Positions 49,800-62,700 of a stretch of DNA of 64,000 nt are shown piece after piece. How positions within the stretch are numbered: the first letter of the stretch is position 1; each line of letters starts with the position of its first letter. The notes below the pieces were generated by a model. The model saw nothing but the letters and a program-made list of their open reading frames with translations. It was not told the DNA's origin and did no database searches. The stretch is from Citrus sinensis (Eukaryota; Streptophyta; Magnoliopsida; Sapindales; Rutaceae). The stretch is from the NCBI RefSeq assembly GCF_022201045.2, contig NC_068559.1, positions 28,589,501-28,653,500 on the forward strand, given 5' to 3'. Both the position numbers and the translations under genes were made by a program.

Positions 49800-51315
49800 A
49801 TTTTCCAAAAGCTTGGTACTTTCCCTCGAGAGGCTACCATGAGGGTGCCTAATTGCACTTTATATTATTAATCTGTCTGCCTGATTGATCTTTTGAGTAT
49901 TAGCATAACTTGTTGTCCAAGCTCTTGCGATAGCCATTTTGGGGCGAAGATTCTGCAGCTGTCTTGGTTTGGTTTTGTGTTGGCACACATAAAATATACG
50001 AATTACCTTACAAACTATGGACAATTTTATCATTTAATTTCCTCCCTTGTTGGACTCCACATGCAAGAGAATCCTTTAAACTTAATTCAAAAGGGAAGTC
50101 ATTGAACATTAATAAATGCTCAACTGCACATACCTCTGCCACAAAATCTCTTACGAGTTAGATATTTATTGTATTGTAAATTAAATTGCGCTTTTGATAA
50201 AGTAAACAAGAGCATAAATTAATAGATGAAGATATTTATATTCCTAAATCTTAATTCTCGTTTACATTTCATTTCATTTTTTCTCTTGGTTTTTTTTAAT
50301 AACAACTTCAACAATTTACAACATTTTAAATAAAAAAAATTATATCTAAAAGAAATAAAAAAAAATTCAAGATGGTTGATAGTACACATTCCAAATTGTG
50401 GTATAAAGTTTTTATTCTAAAACCAATATGACATTTGATGATGCTTGTGAATCAATACACAATTTATAATATTGCCACCTTATATACTATATTAATTGGA
50501 ATGTAAACTTTATATCATGGTTTTATGAATTTATTGTTTTTGTAAGAATATAATAAAAAAAGAAATTTTTGAGAATTAAAAAGTTTAAACCCTCCATAAT
50601 TTATAATTTTTAGAATTTATTTTTCTTTTTCAAATATTAAAATTAAATTTACTTTATTCCTTTCTTTGCCCGACAAAAACGTAAAAATCGTACGGCCCCG
50701 GATTCGGGAAGCAGAGAATCCGAACCCAAATCAACGGCTCGTCAGCTCATCACTCAGCGTTACTCTCCCAAAGTCCCACCACTACCAACACTTCCACATC
50801 ACGCGTTACGTACGCTAACCAAATAAAATGAATTATTTCTGTTCACGTATCGCTGACGTGTACGGCCAAGATTCAAAATCCACCGAAATGGTACTAGATG
50901 CATCCCTCCCTTATAAAAAGGAAATTTCCCATTCGCCTCTCATCAAATCATCCTCTAACGAGTTTGTGTTGGTGCTGTGTTTATTGTTTTTCCGTCCGTT
51001 TATTTATTTTCTGGAGAGAGAGAATAATCTTTGCTTGTAATTTGTGAATTAACTGTTACACAAACAGATCTATGCATCAGATCTGAATCTGAGAATTAAG
51101 AAAAATTGAGATTTAATTGAAATTTCTTTTCTTAAAAACTTCTGGTCAACTATCACAAATCTTAGTCAAAAGGAAAAAAAAAAAGATTCAACTCTTATAA
51201 GCCAATTTTTTTGGTTTGAATTTGTATTGATTTTTGTTTATATGTTTGTTGTGGTGGTGGAGTTGTTGAGTAATTATTTAAAAAGACAACAAATTGTAAC
51301 TGAGTTTGCGAGACG
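49800..51315. other. Upstream region of the CPL3 gene
   Basis: AT-rich spacer, then a more balanced stretch (50690-51000) that looks like promoter and 5' UTR. Short frames here have no family resemblance. Confidence 0.5.
50911..50919 (+). promoter_or_regulatory. Candidate TATA box of the CPL3 gene
   Basis: TTATAAAAA lies in a C/T-rich context about 400 bases before the ATG. It implies a long 5' leader, possibly with an intron. Confidence 0.5.
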
Positions 51316-54300
51316 ATGGGAAAGGATGTAGAGGAAGGTGAAATTTCTGATACGGCGTCGGTTGAGGAGATCAGCGAAGAGGATTTTAAAATTAAACAAG
51401 AAGAAGTTGTTAAGGTTGTTAAAGAAACGAAACCGATTAAAGTTGGTGGTGGTGAGGCAGCAGCTAGGGTTTGGACGATGCGAGATCTGTATAATAAATA
51501 TCCGGCCATTTGTCGCGGATACGGCCCGGGTTTGCATAATCTTGCTTGGGCGCAAGCGGTGCAGAATAAACCTCTGAATGAGATTTTTGTTATGGAGGCT
51601 GAACAGGATGACGTGTCCAAGCGATCATCACCAGCATCATCCGTGGCATCTGTTAATAGCGGTGCTGCTGCTGGTAAAGATGATAAGAAGGTAGTGGAGA
51701 AAGTTGTGATTGATGACAGTGGCGATGAGATTGAGAAAGAGGAAGGTGAGTTGGAGGAAGGCGAGATTGAATTGGATTTGGAATCCGAGTCCAATGAAAA
51801 AGTTAGTGAACAAGTGAAAGAAGAAATGAAATTGATTAATGTGGAATCGATTCGGGAAGCATTGGAGAGTGTGTTGCGTGGGGATATGTGAGTGGAGTCG
51901 GTTGATTGCTCTTTTTGAGAAAAGTTTAGGATGTTAGAATTGCTATTGATTTTTTTTATTTGTTTATTTTCTTGGTGTATTGTAGATCATTTGAAGGAGT
52001 TTGTTCAAAACTTGAGTTCACTTTGGAGAGCTTGCGGGAATTGGTGAATGAAAATAATGTTCCCACAAAGGATGCTCTCATTCAACTTGCATTTTCAGCA
52101 GTTCAGTCGGTCCATTCTGTAAGGCACCAAAATTTGAAAGCTATACTTTGGCGTAATGGGTTTAAATTATTGATTCACTTGCAATACTGTTTGTTTGTTT
52201 GCAGGTATTCTGCTCCATGAATCATGTTTTGAAAGAGCAGAATAAAGAAATTTTGTCAAGGTTTTTATTTTACTATGCTCACTGTTTTCTCCTTGTGATG
52301 TTCTTTATTTTCCATCAGATTGTTTAGTTTATCTCTTTTGTTGCATTCTCGGTACAGGTTACTTTCTGTTATAAAGAGCCATGAGCCTCCTCTTTTTTCC
52401 TCTAACCAGATAAAAGAGGTGTGATTTTTACTGCACTAGTTCAGAGAATTCTATATGTTTTTCAGCTGTTAGCTTACGGTGAAGATTGTTTTCTGCTTAT
52501 GAAAACTTAAATATGTTGTCTTAACAGATGGAAGCCATGTTATCCTCTCTGGTTACCAGAGCCAATGATAAAGAGAAAGACATGCTGGCCATGCACGGGG
52601 TGAATGGAAAGGATTCAAATATTGTTACTGAAAATGCTGTTAATGATTTAAATTTTAAAGAGAAGGTTCCTTTACCTGTTGATTCTTTGATGCAAAATAA
52701 GCCATTGGAAGCGTCGAAACCAGGTCCACCTGGTTATAGAAGTAGAGGAGTTTTGCTTCCATTGCTTGACCCTCACAAGGTCCATGACGTGGACAGCCTT
52801 CCATCACCCACACGGGAAACAACACCTTCCGTACCTGTGCAGAGAGCATTGGTTGTTGGAGATGGTGTGGTTAAATCATGGGCAGCAGCAGCAAAGTTGT
52901 CTCATAACGCCGAAGTTCATAAAACTCCTCATTATGAAACTGATGCCCTCAGAGCTTTTTCTTCCTATCAACAAAAATTTGGTCGTAATTCTTTTTTTAT
53001 GAATAGTGAACTCCCAAGTCCAACCCCTTCTGAAGAGTCTGGTGATGGGGATGGTGACACTGGTGGGGAGATTTCCAGCGCTACCGCCGTTGATCAACCA
53101 AAACCTGTAAATATGCCAACTTTGGGACAACAACCTGTTTCTTCTCAACCCATGGATATTTCCCAACCAATGGATATTTCCAGTGTGCAAGCATTGACTA
53201 CTGCTAACAATTCTGCACCTGCTAGTTCTGGGTATAATCCAGTAGTGAAACCTAATCCAGTAGTGAAAGCACCGATAAAAAGTAGAGACCCTAGGCTTCG
53301 GTTTGCCAGTTCTAATGCTTTGAATCTCAACCACCAGCCAGCACCCATTTTGCATAATGCACCAAAAGTGGAACCTGTTGGCCGAGTAATGAGTTCAAGA
53401 AAGCAAAAAACTGTGGAGGAACCTGTTTTGGATGGCCCTGCACTGAAAAGGCAAAGGAATGGATTCGAGAATTCAGGGGTTGTCAGAGATGAGAAAAATA
53501 TATATGGGAGTGGTGGCTGGTTGGAGGACACTGATATGTTTGAACCTCAGATTATGAACAGAAATCTGTTAGTAGACTCTGCTGAATCCAATTCTAGGAA
53601 ATTGGATAATGGAGCTACCAGTCCAATTACTAGTGGTACACCCAATGTGGTGGTTAGTGGAAATGAGCCAGCACCAGCGACAACTCCCAGTACCACAGTT
53701 TCATTGCCTGCTTTACTGAAAGATATTGCAGTGAATCCAACCATGTTGCTAAATATACTTAAGATGGGACAACAACAGAAATTGGCAGCAGATGCCCAAC
53801 AGAAGTCTAATGATTCTTCAATGAACACGATGCACCCTCCCATTCCGAGTTCAATTCCCCCTGTAAGTGTTACATGCTCGATACCATCAGGGATTTTGTC
53901 AAAACCAATGGTGAGCATCTGGCTATGTATTATTTTGATAATGCAGTTATAGTTCATGTTTGATATAGTCTGAAGAATACTGCAATATTACTCCCTTTTT
54001 ATTTTTCCTGCTTTGAGCAACACCCTCTGTTTTTTAAGCTTTTTTTGGTTTTCTTCTAGTAATTTTTTTGTTTATGTGAATTAAATTCTTTTCCTGCTAG
54101 GATGAGTTGGGAAAAGTCCGCATGAAACCCCGTGACCCTCGACGAGTTCTCCATGGAAATGCTCTTCAAAGGAGTGGGAGCTTGGGACCTGAGTTCAAAA
54201 CAGATGGACCTTCTGCTCCATGTACCCAGGGAAGTAAAGAAAATTTGAATTTCCAAAAGCAACTTGGTGCACCCGAAGCAAAGCCAGTGCTTTCTCAATC

Positions 54301-56261
54301 AGTTCTGCAACCAGATATTACCCAGCAATTCACCAAGAATTTGAAACATATTGCTGACTTCATGTCTGTTTCCCAACCATTAACTAGTGAACCTATGGTT
54401 TCTCAGAATTCTCCAATTCAACCTGGACAGATTAAATCAGGAGCAGACATGAAAGCTGTAGTTACAAATCATGATGACAAGCAGACTGGAACTGGTTCAG
54501 GTCCTGAAGCAGGTCCAGTTGGTGCTCATCCCCAGAGCGCTTGGGGAGATGTTGAGCATCTTTTTGAAGGATATGATGACCAGCAAAAGGCTGCTATTCA
54601 AAAAGAGAGGACAAGAAGATTAGAAGAGCAGAAGAAAATGTTTTCTGCACGCAAGCTCTGCCTTGTCTTGGATCTTGATCACACGCTTCTGAATTCAGCT
54701 AAGGTAAGCTTCTGTAGTATGAAAACGTTCTTCTCGTGTTCTTTTCCAATGTTTTGTGGCTAATATTTGCAAGAGAATGTTTATTCAATTTCTTGATTAT
54801 ACTTCTGTTCAGTTTCATGAAGTAGATCCGGTGCATGATGAGATATTGAGAAAGAAAGAGGAGCAGGATCGCGAAAAACCACATAGACACTTGTTCCGCT
54901 TTCCCCATATGGGAATGTGGACTAAATTGAGGCCAGGGATCTGGACTTTTTTGGAGAGAGCTAGTAAGCTATTTGAGATGCATCTTTACACAATGGGGAA
55001 CAAGCTTTATGCTACAGAGATGGCAAAGGTTCTTGATCCTAAAGGGGTATTGTTTGCTGGACGAGTTATCTCCAGGGGTGATGATGGAGATCCCTTTGAC
55101 GGTGATGAGAGGGTTCCAAAGAGTAAGGATCTGGAAGGAGTTCTGGGTATGGAATCAGCTGTTGTGATTATAGATGATTCTGTTAGGGTATGGCCACATA
55201 ACAAACTGAACTTGATAGTTGTAGAAAGGTAGGTATTCTTTAAGTCCAACCATCTGCATTCTGTTTCAGTTCAGTTCATTGAATCTTCTTGGATTCCCAT
55301 ATCCATCTATTTATGCACGTTGCAGGTACACTTATTTTCCTTGTAGTAGGCGGCAGTTTGGACTTCTAGGTCCTTCTCTTCTTGAGATTGACCATGATGA
55401 GAGATCAGAAGATGGGACTTTGGCATCATCTTTGGGGGTGAGGCAGCAGTTGCATTAGTCTCAATAGTCTAGAAATAGTTTTCCCCAAGCTCATGATCCA
55501 TTGTTTTCCCCCCCTTTGTGTAGGTTATTGAGAGATTACACAAAATATTTTTCTCCCATCAATCTTTAGATGATGTGGATGTTAGAAATATCTTAGCTGC
55601 TGAGCAAAGAAAGATTTTGGCTGGTTGTCGTATAGTATTTAGTCGGGTGTTTCCAGTTGGTGAAGCCAATCCTCATCTACATCCATTGTGGCAGACAGCT
55701 GAACAGTTCGGTGCTGTATGCACAAAACATATAGACGATCAGGTTACTCATGTAGTTGCCAATTCCCTTGGTACTGATAAGGTACTTCTGGTGGTATTTT
55801 CTCTGCTTTCCTAACCACTACTGCATTAGGACTTCTTTTAAATCAGATTGTCTGATGAAAGAAATTCTTACCAATTTATCATATGATGGAGCGTTTTCAG
55901 ACAAACATAACGATGTTAACTGTCTTTGCCATATGGAGCAAGTAATGATAGAATAAGAAATGTCTTCTTAATATAAGGTCTTAAATTTTTTTGTGGGAAA
56001 GTTAATTTTTATTTTTATATTTTTAAATTTATGATATTGAATTGTTTGAACAGGTGAATTGGGCTCTGTCCACGGGAAGATTTGTTGTCCATCCTGGCTG
56101 GTGCGATGATTTTCATTCTTTTTACTCTTTTGATGGTTTATATTTGGATGGATTTGACATGTCTCTTTTTCTTACTCTTCATAGTACTTATGTACAGGGT
56201 GGAAGCGTCGGCTTTGCTTTATCGGAGGGCAAATGAACAAGATTTTGCAATTAAACCATAA
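51316..56261 (+). CDS. CPL3: RNA polymerase II CTD phosphatase-like 3 (11 exons)
   Basis: Exons 51316-51887, 51986-52118, 52205-52260, 52358-52418, 52528-53910, 54101-54703, 54813-55228, 55326-55437, 55524-55781, 56054-56100 and 56198-56261 join in frame to 3705 nt (1234 aa), close to the length of Arabidopsis CPL3. The N-terminus is acidic (DVEEGEISDTASVEEISEED), followed by the conserved VWTMRDLYNKYPAICRGYGP block. Residues 275-900 are largely disordered, with short conserved GYRSRGVLLPLLD- and RDPR-type motifs. The FCP1-type catalytic domain begins with LVLDLDHTLLNS (DxDxT at about 926-930) and includes KLRPGIWTFL, LYTMGNKLYA and VIIDDSVRVWPHN. A BRCT domain closes the protein (about 1125-1225: LAGCRIVFSRVFP, VTHVVAN, GRFVVHPGWVEAS). 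The enzyme removes phosphate from the Pol II C-terminal repeat; Arabidopsis CPL3 tempers ABA and defence responses. Confidence 0.95.
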
Positions 56262-57990
56262 ACAGCCATTACTAAACTTTTTTCTGATAAAAATTAAGAT
56301 CGGATAACAGATTAAATCAAGAGCACATTAAAGCTGGAAAAGGAACTATCAGGTCGGGTTGGGTGGGTTTAGGTTAGAACAGAAGTCGATTGATTGGCTT
56401 TCAATTTCATGACCCATTGATATACCACCTGTTATAGCCAGCTGTTGCGTTTTCACTTCCATTAGCAATATGCCGGATGGGATTATTTAAATCACTTTAG
56501 CGCTGGCTTTGGCATAAAAAGAATATGCCTTGCAAGTCTTAAAATCTTGCATTGCATTAAAGGCCAAGTTTCACAAAAGAAGAGCGGAAAGTGAAATGCG
56601 AGGTCTGTGAGTTGTAAGTTTCATATGTGAGCAAGTTGGAAAATTTCAGTTGCCCAGGCCAATTAAATTCACATGTGATTGTAAACATGGATGGTCGCTA
56701 AATATGCGACATCCAAGATGTAAAAAGTGGTCTTAAAAATCAGAGCGTGAGAAACCGAGGTTCCTTTCCAAAGAATTGTGAGAAGCTGCAAGGGTAATTG
56801 ACCCGAAAAGGACATGAACAGTTTGAATTAGGGGATACGGCACAGGATTTTGATCTAACCTTTCATTAACTGTTAGCAGTTGATCTAAAAAGCCTTACAT
56901 TATGACCAATTTTTTTTCACCCTTCATGGGAAAAAGCAAGTTTGTTTAGAGTGTGTAATTTGTTTTTATTGTGAAATGTCTTGATTTGACAATATCAAGA
57001 ATTAGAACAGAGGGAAAATGGGTCACAAATTGATTCCGTTAATGACAGTCATTGAAATTGTCTAAGGTGTTCCTTAACATTTGATTAAAAAGCTTAGGGA
57101 TGTGTCGGCCGCAGGATCTCGTCAGAAGCGTCTTTGTTTTTAACTTTCATTTTGGGGCATTGTAGAAGAGGACGCCATTAATGTATCCAGATCCAATGAG
57201 GTCTTTCTGGTTGTCTAAATTCGAAACCAACCTATATTAATTGTTTATGAGGTGTGTGGTTCATATTCGAGACACAAAATCTCTTTCTCACTTTCTCATA
57301 TCAACAAATGTCGCATTTTCGAAATCAAATTATTATTTAAAATTTTCTCTCAAAATAAAATTATTATTTAAAATTACTTGAGAAATGATAGAGAGTAAAT
57401 CCATATCAACCACACACACACAAAATAAATAAAAGTTGAAATACTTAAAATTCAAATTATGGACAAAATAGTCCAAAATTTGTCTGGGTAGGGTTTATTA
57501 GTAGTGCATGTCATTTTTCAGAATAGATTAGACTTCAAGCACACGCTTTTTGTTCTCAAGTAAGGTGCATGTAAGGGTAGTGCTGTAATTCCAATGTAGT
57601 AGTATACCAACCCTTATAATATGAAGTGATATTATTCGTCTATTGATGGTAGGATAAAGTAATAAATAATATTTTAATAATTGTAAAAATTTGTCATTCA
57701 GAAAAATAAGTATAACATCTATATTTATGGTGTGTTTACTTGTGGGTTTGGAGAATGTGAACGAAGGAATAGGAATGAAACCTATGTTTACTTGGCAAAA
57801 TATAATTTGGGAATGAAAATAAAATTTATGGGTCCTACATAATTTGGGAATAAGGAATGAGAATCTCATTCCCATGGGGGTTTGGGAATGAAAATGTAGC
57901 AATGGGAATGAAACATATATTTACTTTTCTATCCTTTTAATTTTTTCATATTTCCTAAATTACCCTTATTCAAATCACAAATAATTTATT
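56262..57990. other. Region between CPL3 and the AT array
   Basis: The 3' UTR of CPL3 is probably in the first few hundred bases. No gene is supported. From 57729 a stretch beginning GGTGTGTTTACTTG and carrying repeated GGGAATGAAA / GAATGAGAAT words resembles one end of a hAT-type element, but no matching right end was found. Confidence 0.45.
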
Positions 57991-58221
57991 ATTTTAAATG
58001 TCATTAATAATAATAATAATTATTATTATTATTATTAAAATTTATTAACTTTATTATTTTAGTTATTATTAATTATTGTTATTATTATTTTTATTAATAT
58101 TATCATTATTAACAATAAAAATAATGATAAAAATAATAATTAATAAAAATAATTAATTTATCGTTATTAACAATATTATCATTATTGTTGTTGTTGTTGT
58201 TGTTATTATTATTATTATTAC

Positions 58222-58257
<36 letters not shown>

Positions 58258-59290
58258 AAATAATAGTAACAATAATTAATAATAACTAAAATAATAAAGT
58301 TAATAAAATTTAATAATAATAATAATAATGTAATTTTCATTATCTAGATACATGTATAAATATTATTATAAAAATAATAAAAATAATAATAATAATATTA
58401 TTATTAACAGTAATTAATAATAACTAAAATAATAATAATAATAAATGTTAATAATGATAATATTAATAAAAATAATATTAACAATAATTAATAATAACTA
58501 AAATAATAAAGTTTAATAATAATAATAATAATAAATGTTAATAATGATAATATTAATAAAAATAATATTAACAGTAATTAATAATAACTAAAATAATAAA
58601 GTTAATAAAGTTTAATAATAATAATAATAATAAATGTTAATAATGATTATATTAATAAAAATAATAGTAACAATAATTAATAATAACTAAAATAATAAAG
58701 TTAATAAATTTAATAATAATAATAAATGTTAATAATGATAATATTAATAAAAATAATAGTAACAATAATTAATAATAACTAAAATAATAAAGTTAATAAA
58801 TATAATAATAATAATAATAATAATAAATGTTAATAATGATAATATTAATAAAAATAATAGTAACAATAATTAATAATAACTAAAATAATAAAGTTAATAA
58901 ATTTAATAATAATAATAAATGTTAATAATGATAATATTAATAAAAATAATATTAACAGTAATTAATAATAACTAAAATAATAAAATTAATAAAATATAAT
59001 AATAATAATAATAAATGTTAATAATGATAATATTAATAAAAATAATAGTAACAATAATTAATAATAACTAAAATAATAAAGTTAATAAATTTAATAATAA
59101 TAATAATAAATGTTAATAATGATAATATTAATAAAAATAATATTAATAGTAATTAATAATAACTAAAATAATAAAATTAATAAAATATAATAATAATAAT
59201 AAATGTTAATAATGATAATATTAATAAAAATAATATTAACAGTAATTAATAATAATAAAGTTAATAAAATTTAATAATAATAATATTTGT
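57990..59290. repeat. AT-only tandem array, unit about 90-101 bp, with inverted left part
   Basis: The anchor word AAATGTTAATAATGATAATA recurs at spacings of 90-101 bp (ATG at 58445, 58535, 58634, 58726, 58827, 58919, 59015, 59110, 59203; 58634 has one change), about nine units. Each unit also contains AATAACTAAAATAATAAA and a TAA run of variable length, which causes the spacing differences. The segment about 58017-58110 is the reverse complement of one unit, and a (TTG)n / (TTA)n stretch lies at 58183-58255. The array contains almost no G or C. Confidence 0.9.
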
Positions 59291-59736
59291 AGAGTTTAAT
59301 TACAAGTTATAGCTACCTAAAAGCTAAAAAAAGCTTAATTACATCACGTCAGGGTCATTTCCGAGTGAATTGAAAAAAAAAAGAATTAATTTAATTAAAA
59401 AAGTATCTCTAATATATATATATATATGTATGTATGTATGTATTTATAAAATTTTAAAAAACTATATCGTAGACCATTTAAAAGTGGATAAATACAATTA
59501 AAAAAAAATTGCTTTTAATGAAACGAACGACGCACAGGAGTAAAAGAACAATCTCCGCCTGTCTCTCCAACACTGCATAGAAAATCAGTGACTTGTGTCC
59601 TACTCTTCATTTACACGGAGATCTAGCCTATACGCCTTCACTAACTCACACTCAAACACTCACGCACTGGCACTGCCTCAGCGAATCAATCTTCCTAGGC
59701 TTCAATAACTCTCTCTCTTACTTACATTTCCTTAAA
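59291..59736 (+). promoter_or_regulatory. Probable promoter and 5' UTR of the SCD2 gene
   Basis: This interval lies between the AT array and the ATG at 59737. It holds a TATATA/TATG repeat at about 59416-59442 and, from 59521, a more balanced CT-rich leader with CTCTCTCT. An in-frame upstream Met at 59593 exists, but the sequence before MDPNRT does not look conserved. Confidence 0.45.
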
Positions 59737-62700
59737 ATGGACCCGAATCGAACCGAGAGTCCGGTTTACGCGCGCCAATGGGGCAGCGAGTCCGGCGGCA
59801 CTTCATCTCCTGCTATGTCCCCGGCGCGTCACCACCACGCTCGATCCTCATCCTCCTCCGGTCTGTCTTCCATCAAGCGAAACCAAAACGTCGCTGCTAA
59901 AGCCGCCGCTCAGCGGCTCGCTCAGGTCATGGCTTCTCAAACGGCCGACGACGATGAAGACGATGACGACGATCTCGGTTTCCGTTACAGTGCTCCTCCT
60001 CCTCTGGCGCTGTCACGCTCGAGAAACGTTAACGGTGCTTCAATTGCTGGTAATGCTGGAGCTACGAGTACTAAACCGGCCGTTACTTCTTCGAGGATCA
60101 ATAGATCTCCTTCCCCCGCGGTAATTATATGATTACAACGTGTTACTTTTTCTTTATTTTTTAAGTAAATTCAAGTTAATTGAGGATTGTATTACAATTA
60201 TGTTTAGTTGGGTAGGAACGTAGTTGATGAACCGACGTCCGTCCGATCAACATCAGCTGGACGGCCGTCGATGTCTCATTGTGCGGCTGCTGCGCCACCT
60301 GTGCCACAAAATAAACCGCTGCCACTGAGGACTGCAGTTTCTTTACCGCCAATTGATCCTCCAAAAAATCTTCACAGAGAACAAAGGTATAAAACAAACC
60401 TGTAGATAAGTTATTTTTTATTTTGGGTACATTTGCTTTTAAATATCCAATTTTTGTATGAAATCGAGATACTTGTGTTATTCATGAATGGCAGAAACTT
60501 GAACTTGAAAGATAATGGAGATCAACGTGAGGCTTCTGTCCTACGTGATGAAGTATGATATTTGCACTTCAAGTTTTGTATGCATTAATTAAATGTTCAA
60601 GTATTAGGCATTTGTATTTCAAACTTATGAAAATATTTTTTCTTTTTTCCTATTTCACTATTATTGTTAACTTGCCGTTTAATTCTTGCAGCTTGATATG
60701 CTACAAGAAGAGAATGAGAATATCCTTAACAAGGTGCCATATTTTCTTCTCCATTTAATGATTTTTATAAATGTATGTATTGTCACTTATATGAGTAAAA
60801 CAATTCCATTATTTTCCGCGCAGCTCAGACTTGAGGAAGAGAGATGTGAGGAAGCAGAGGCCAGAGTCAGGGAGCTTGAGAAACAGGTAAATGATTTTTT
60901 CAAACATGTTGTGAGTTGCCTGTGTGTGTATTAGTGTGCTGCTAGCTTTTTTCTTATGGTCATTTCTAACAGAATATTAACTGTTGCAAACCTCATGTGC
61001 AACTTTGCCAATTTTTGATATTTTAGGTTGCTGCTCTTGGCGAAGGTGTATCCTTGGAAGCTAAACTGTTAAGCAGGTAAGTTGTGCATGCCAACCACCT
61101 TAATATGTGCTCCTTCTTAACTATGTAATTTTTTTTTTATAACATCTATTTTTACCCATATGCAGAAAGGAAGCTGCATTGCGTCAGAGAGAGGTAATGA
61201 ATCAAACTCTACGTTCTGTTATGTAAATGACTAGGACGAGGCTTAAATTAAACTGAATTCCTACCATGCCTGTATTAGAAAAGCTTAGGTCTATTCTGAG
61301 ATCATAAGCAAGTGGATTTTCAAGTGTGGATTTACGATTTGGAGTTTTGAACAATTAGGGGAAGGTGTGCTTTTCTTATTTTGTATTCCTTTTATGGAAA
61401 AATTCAAAACAAAGCATTTTTCTCTTTCATAGGCTGCACTGAAGGATGCAAAACAAAATAAGGATGAGGTAGATAAGGAAATTGTTTCTCTTCGATCTGA
61501 ACTAGAGGTGAGTATGTCCTCATATGGTCCCATGTCATATTGTCTTTTGTATAAATTTAGAAAATAGTTATATTTTTTAGTCCTGCTGCACAGTCTGTTT
61601 TATGCTTTAATGTCTTGCTTGATTCAGAACACAAAAGATGACACTGCTGCTGTTTTACAACAACTTCGTGCAGCTGATTCTGAAGTAAAAGCACTTCGCT
61701 CAATGACGCAAAGAATGATATTGACTCAGAAAGAGATGGTTTGTACTTAGTTGCAGTATCTAGTCTGTGGATATTTAAATCAAATATTTACTATATCCTT
61801 TTATTTTCAGGAAGAAGTTGTTCTTAAGAGGTGTTGGCTCGCTCGTTACTGGGGCTTGGCTGCAAAATATGGTATCTACTGGCAACATCATATTCCTAAT
61901 TCATCACAGAAAATGATATTCTTCTAGTTGCAAATGCTTGTTGGATTAACTTATTATTCATGAATTATGAGACAATAACCAAATGTTTGATACAACCAGT
62001 CCAGTCTTTACCTTTCTCTGTATATTATTTTCAACATGAGCAATTAATATTCTATTAGAGCTCTGAGAGTTATCTTTTCCAGAACTAATTTGACTTTGAC
62101 CTTAACCAATTACTGATTCCCTTACTGGTAATAAGCACTATATCAGTTCATTGTAAATTTATGCATACCCTTCATTTTTATTGTAACGCAGATGATATTC
62201 AGTTCATCTATCATTTCTAACTTGCAGTTTCGTGTAAATATCTTTTATCTCTTTAGGGATCTGTGTGGATGTAGCCGTTTCAAAGTATGAATACTGGTCA
62301 TCGTTAGCACCACTTCCTTTTGAGGTTGTCATCTCTGCTGGTCAAAAGGCTAAGGAAGAGTGTTGGGAGAAAGGCTAGTAACTTGCATATTGGTTTTTGC
62401 AATTAATATTGGGTTGTCTTGTTTTCTAAAACATCAGAGGTTCATCTTTATTCGATCGACAATAGTGACATTTTAATTATTTTATCAGCTACATAAATCA
62501 TTCTGTGTGATTGTTTACTTGGAACTGAGCAGGTGATGACGACAATGAAAAGAGAAGCAAACTTCTTGTAGATATTAATGATCTCACTGGTGAAGGAAAT
62601 ATCGAGAGCATGCTTTCAGTTGAAATGGGTTTGAAGGAACTTGCTGCCTCGAAGGTTTCTGTCCTATTCTACTTTTAATTTTATATTTATGTTTCCTTTA

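Noticed and set aside
52655-53957. Long minus-strand frames opposite CPL3 exon 5
   Set aside because: They are shadows of the long CPL3 exon, with no independent motif or splice structure.
58430-59240. Regularly spaced repeats that might recall a CRISPR array
   Set aside because: Plant nuclear context, units vary from 90 to 101 bp, there are no unique spacers and no cas genes; it is a minisatellite.
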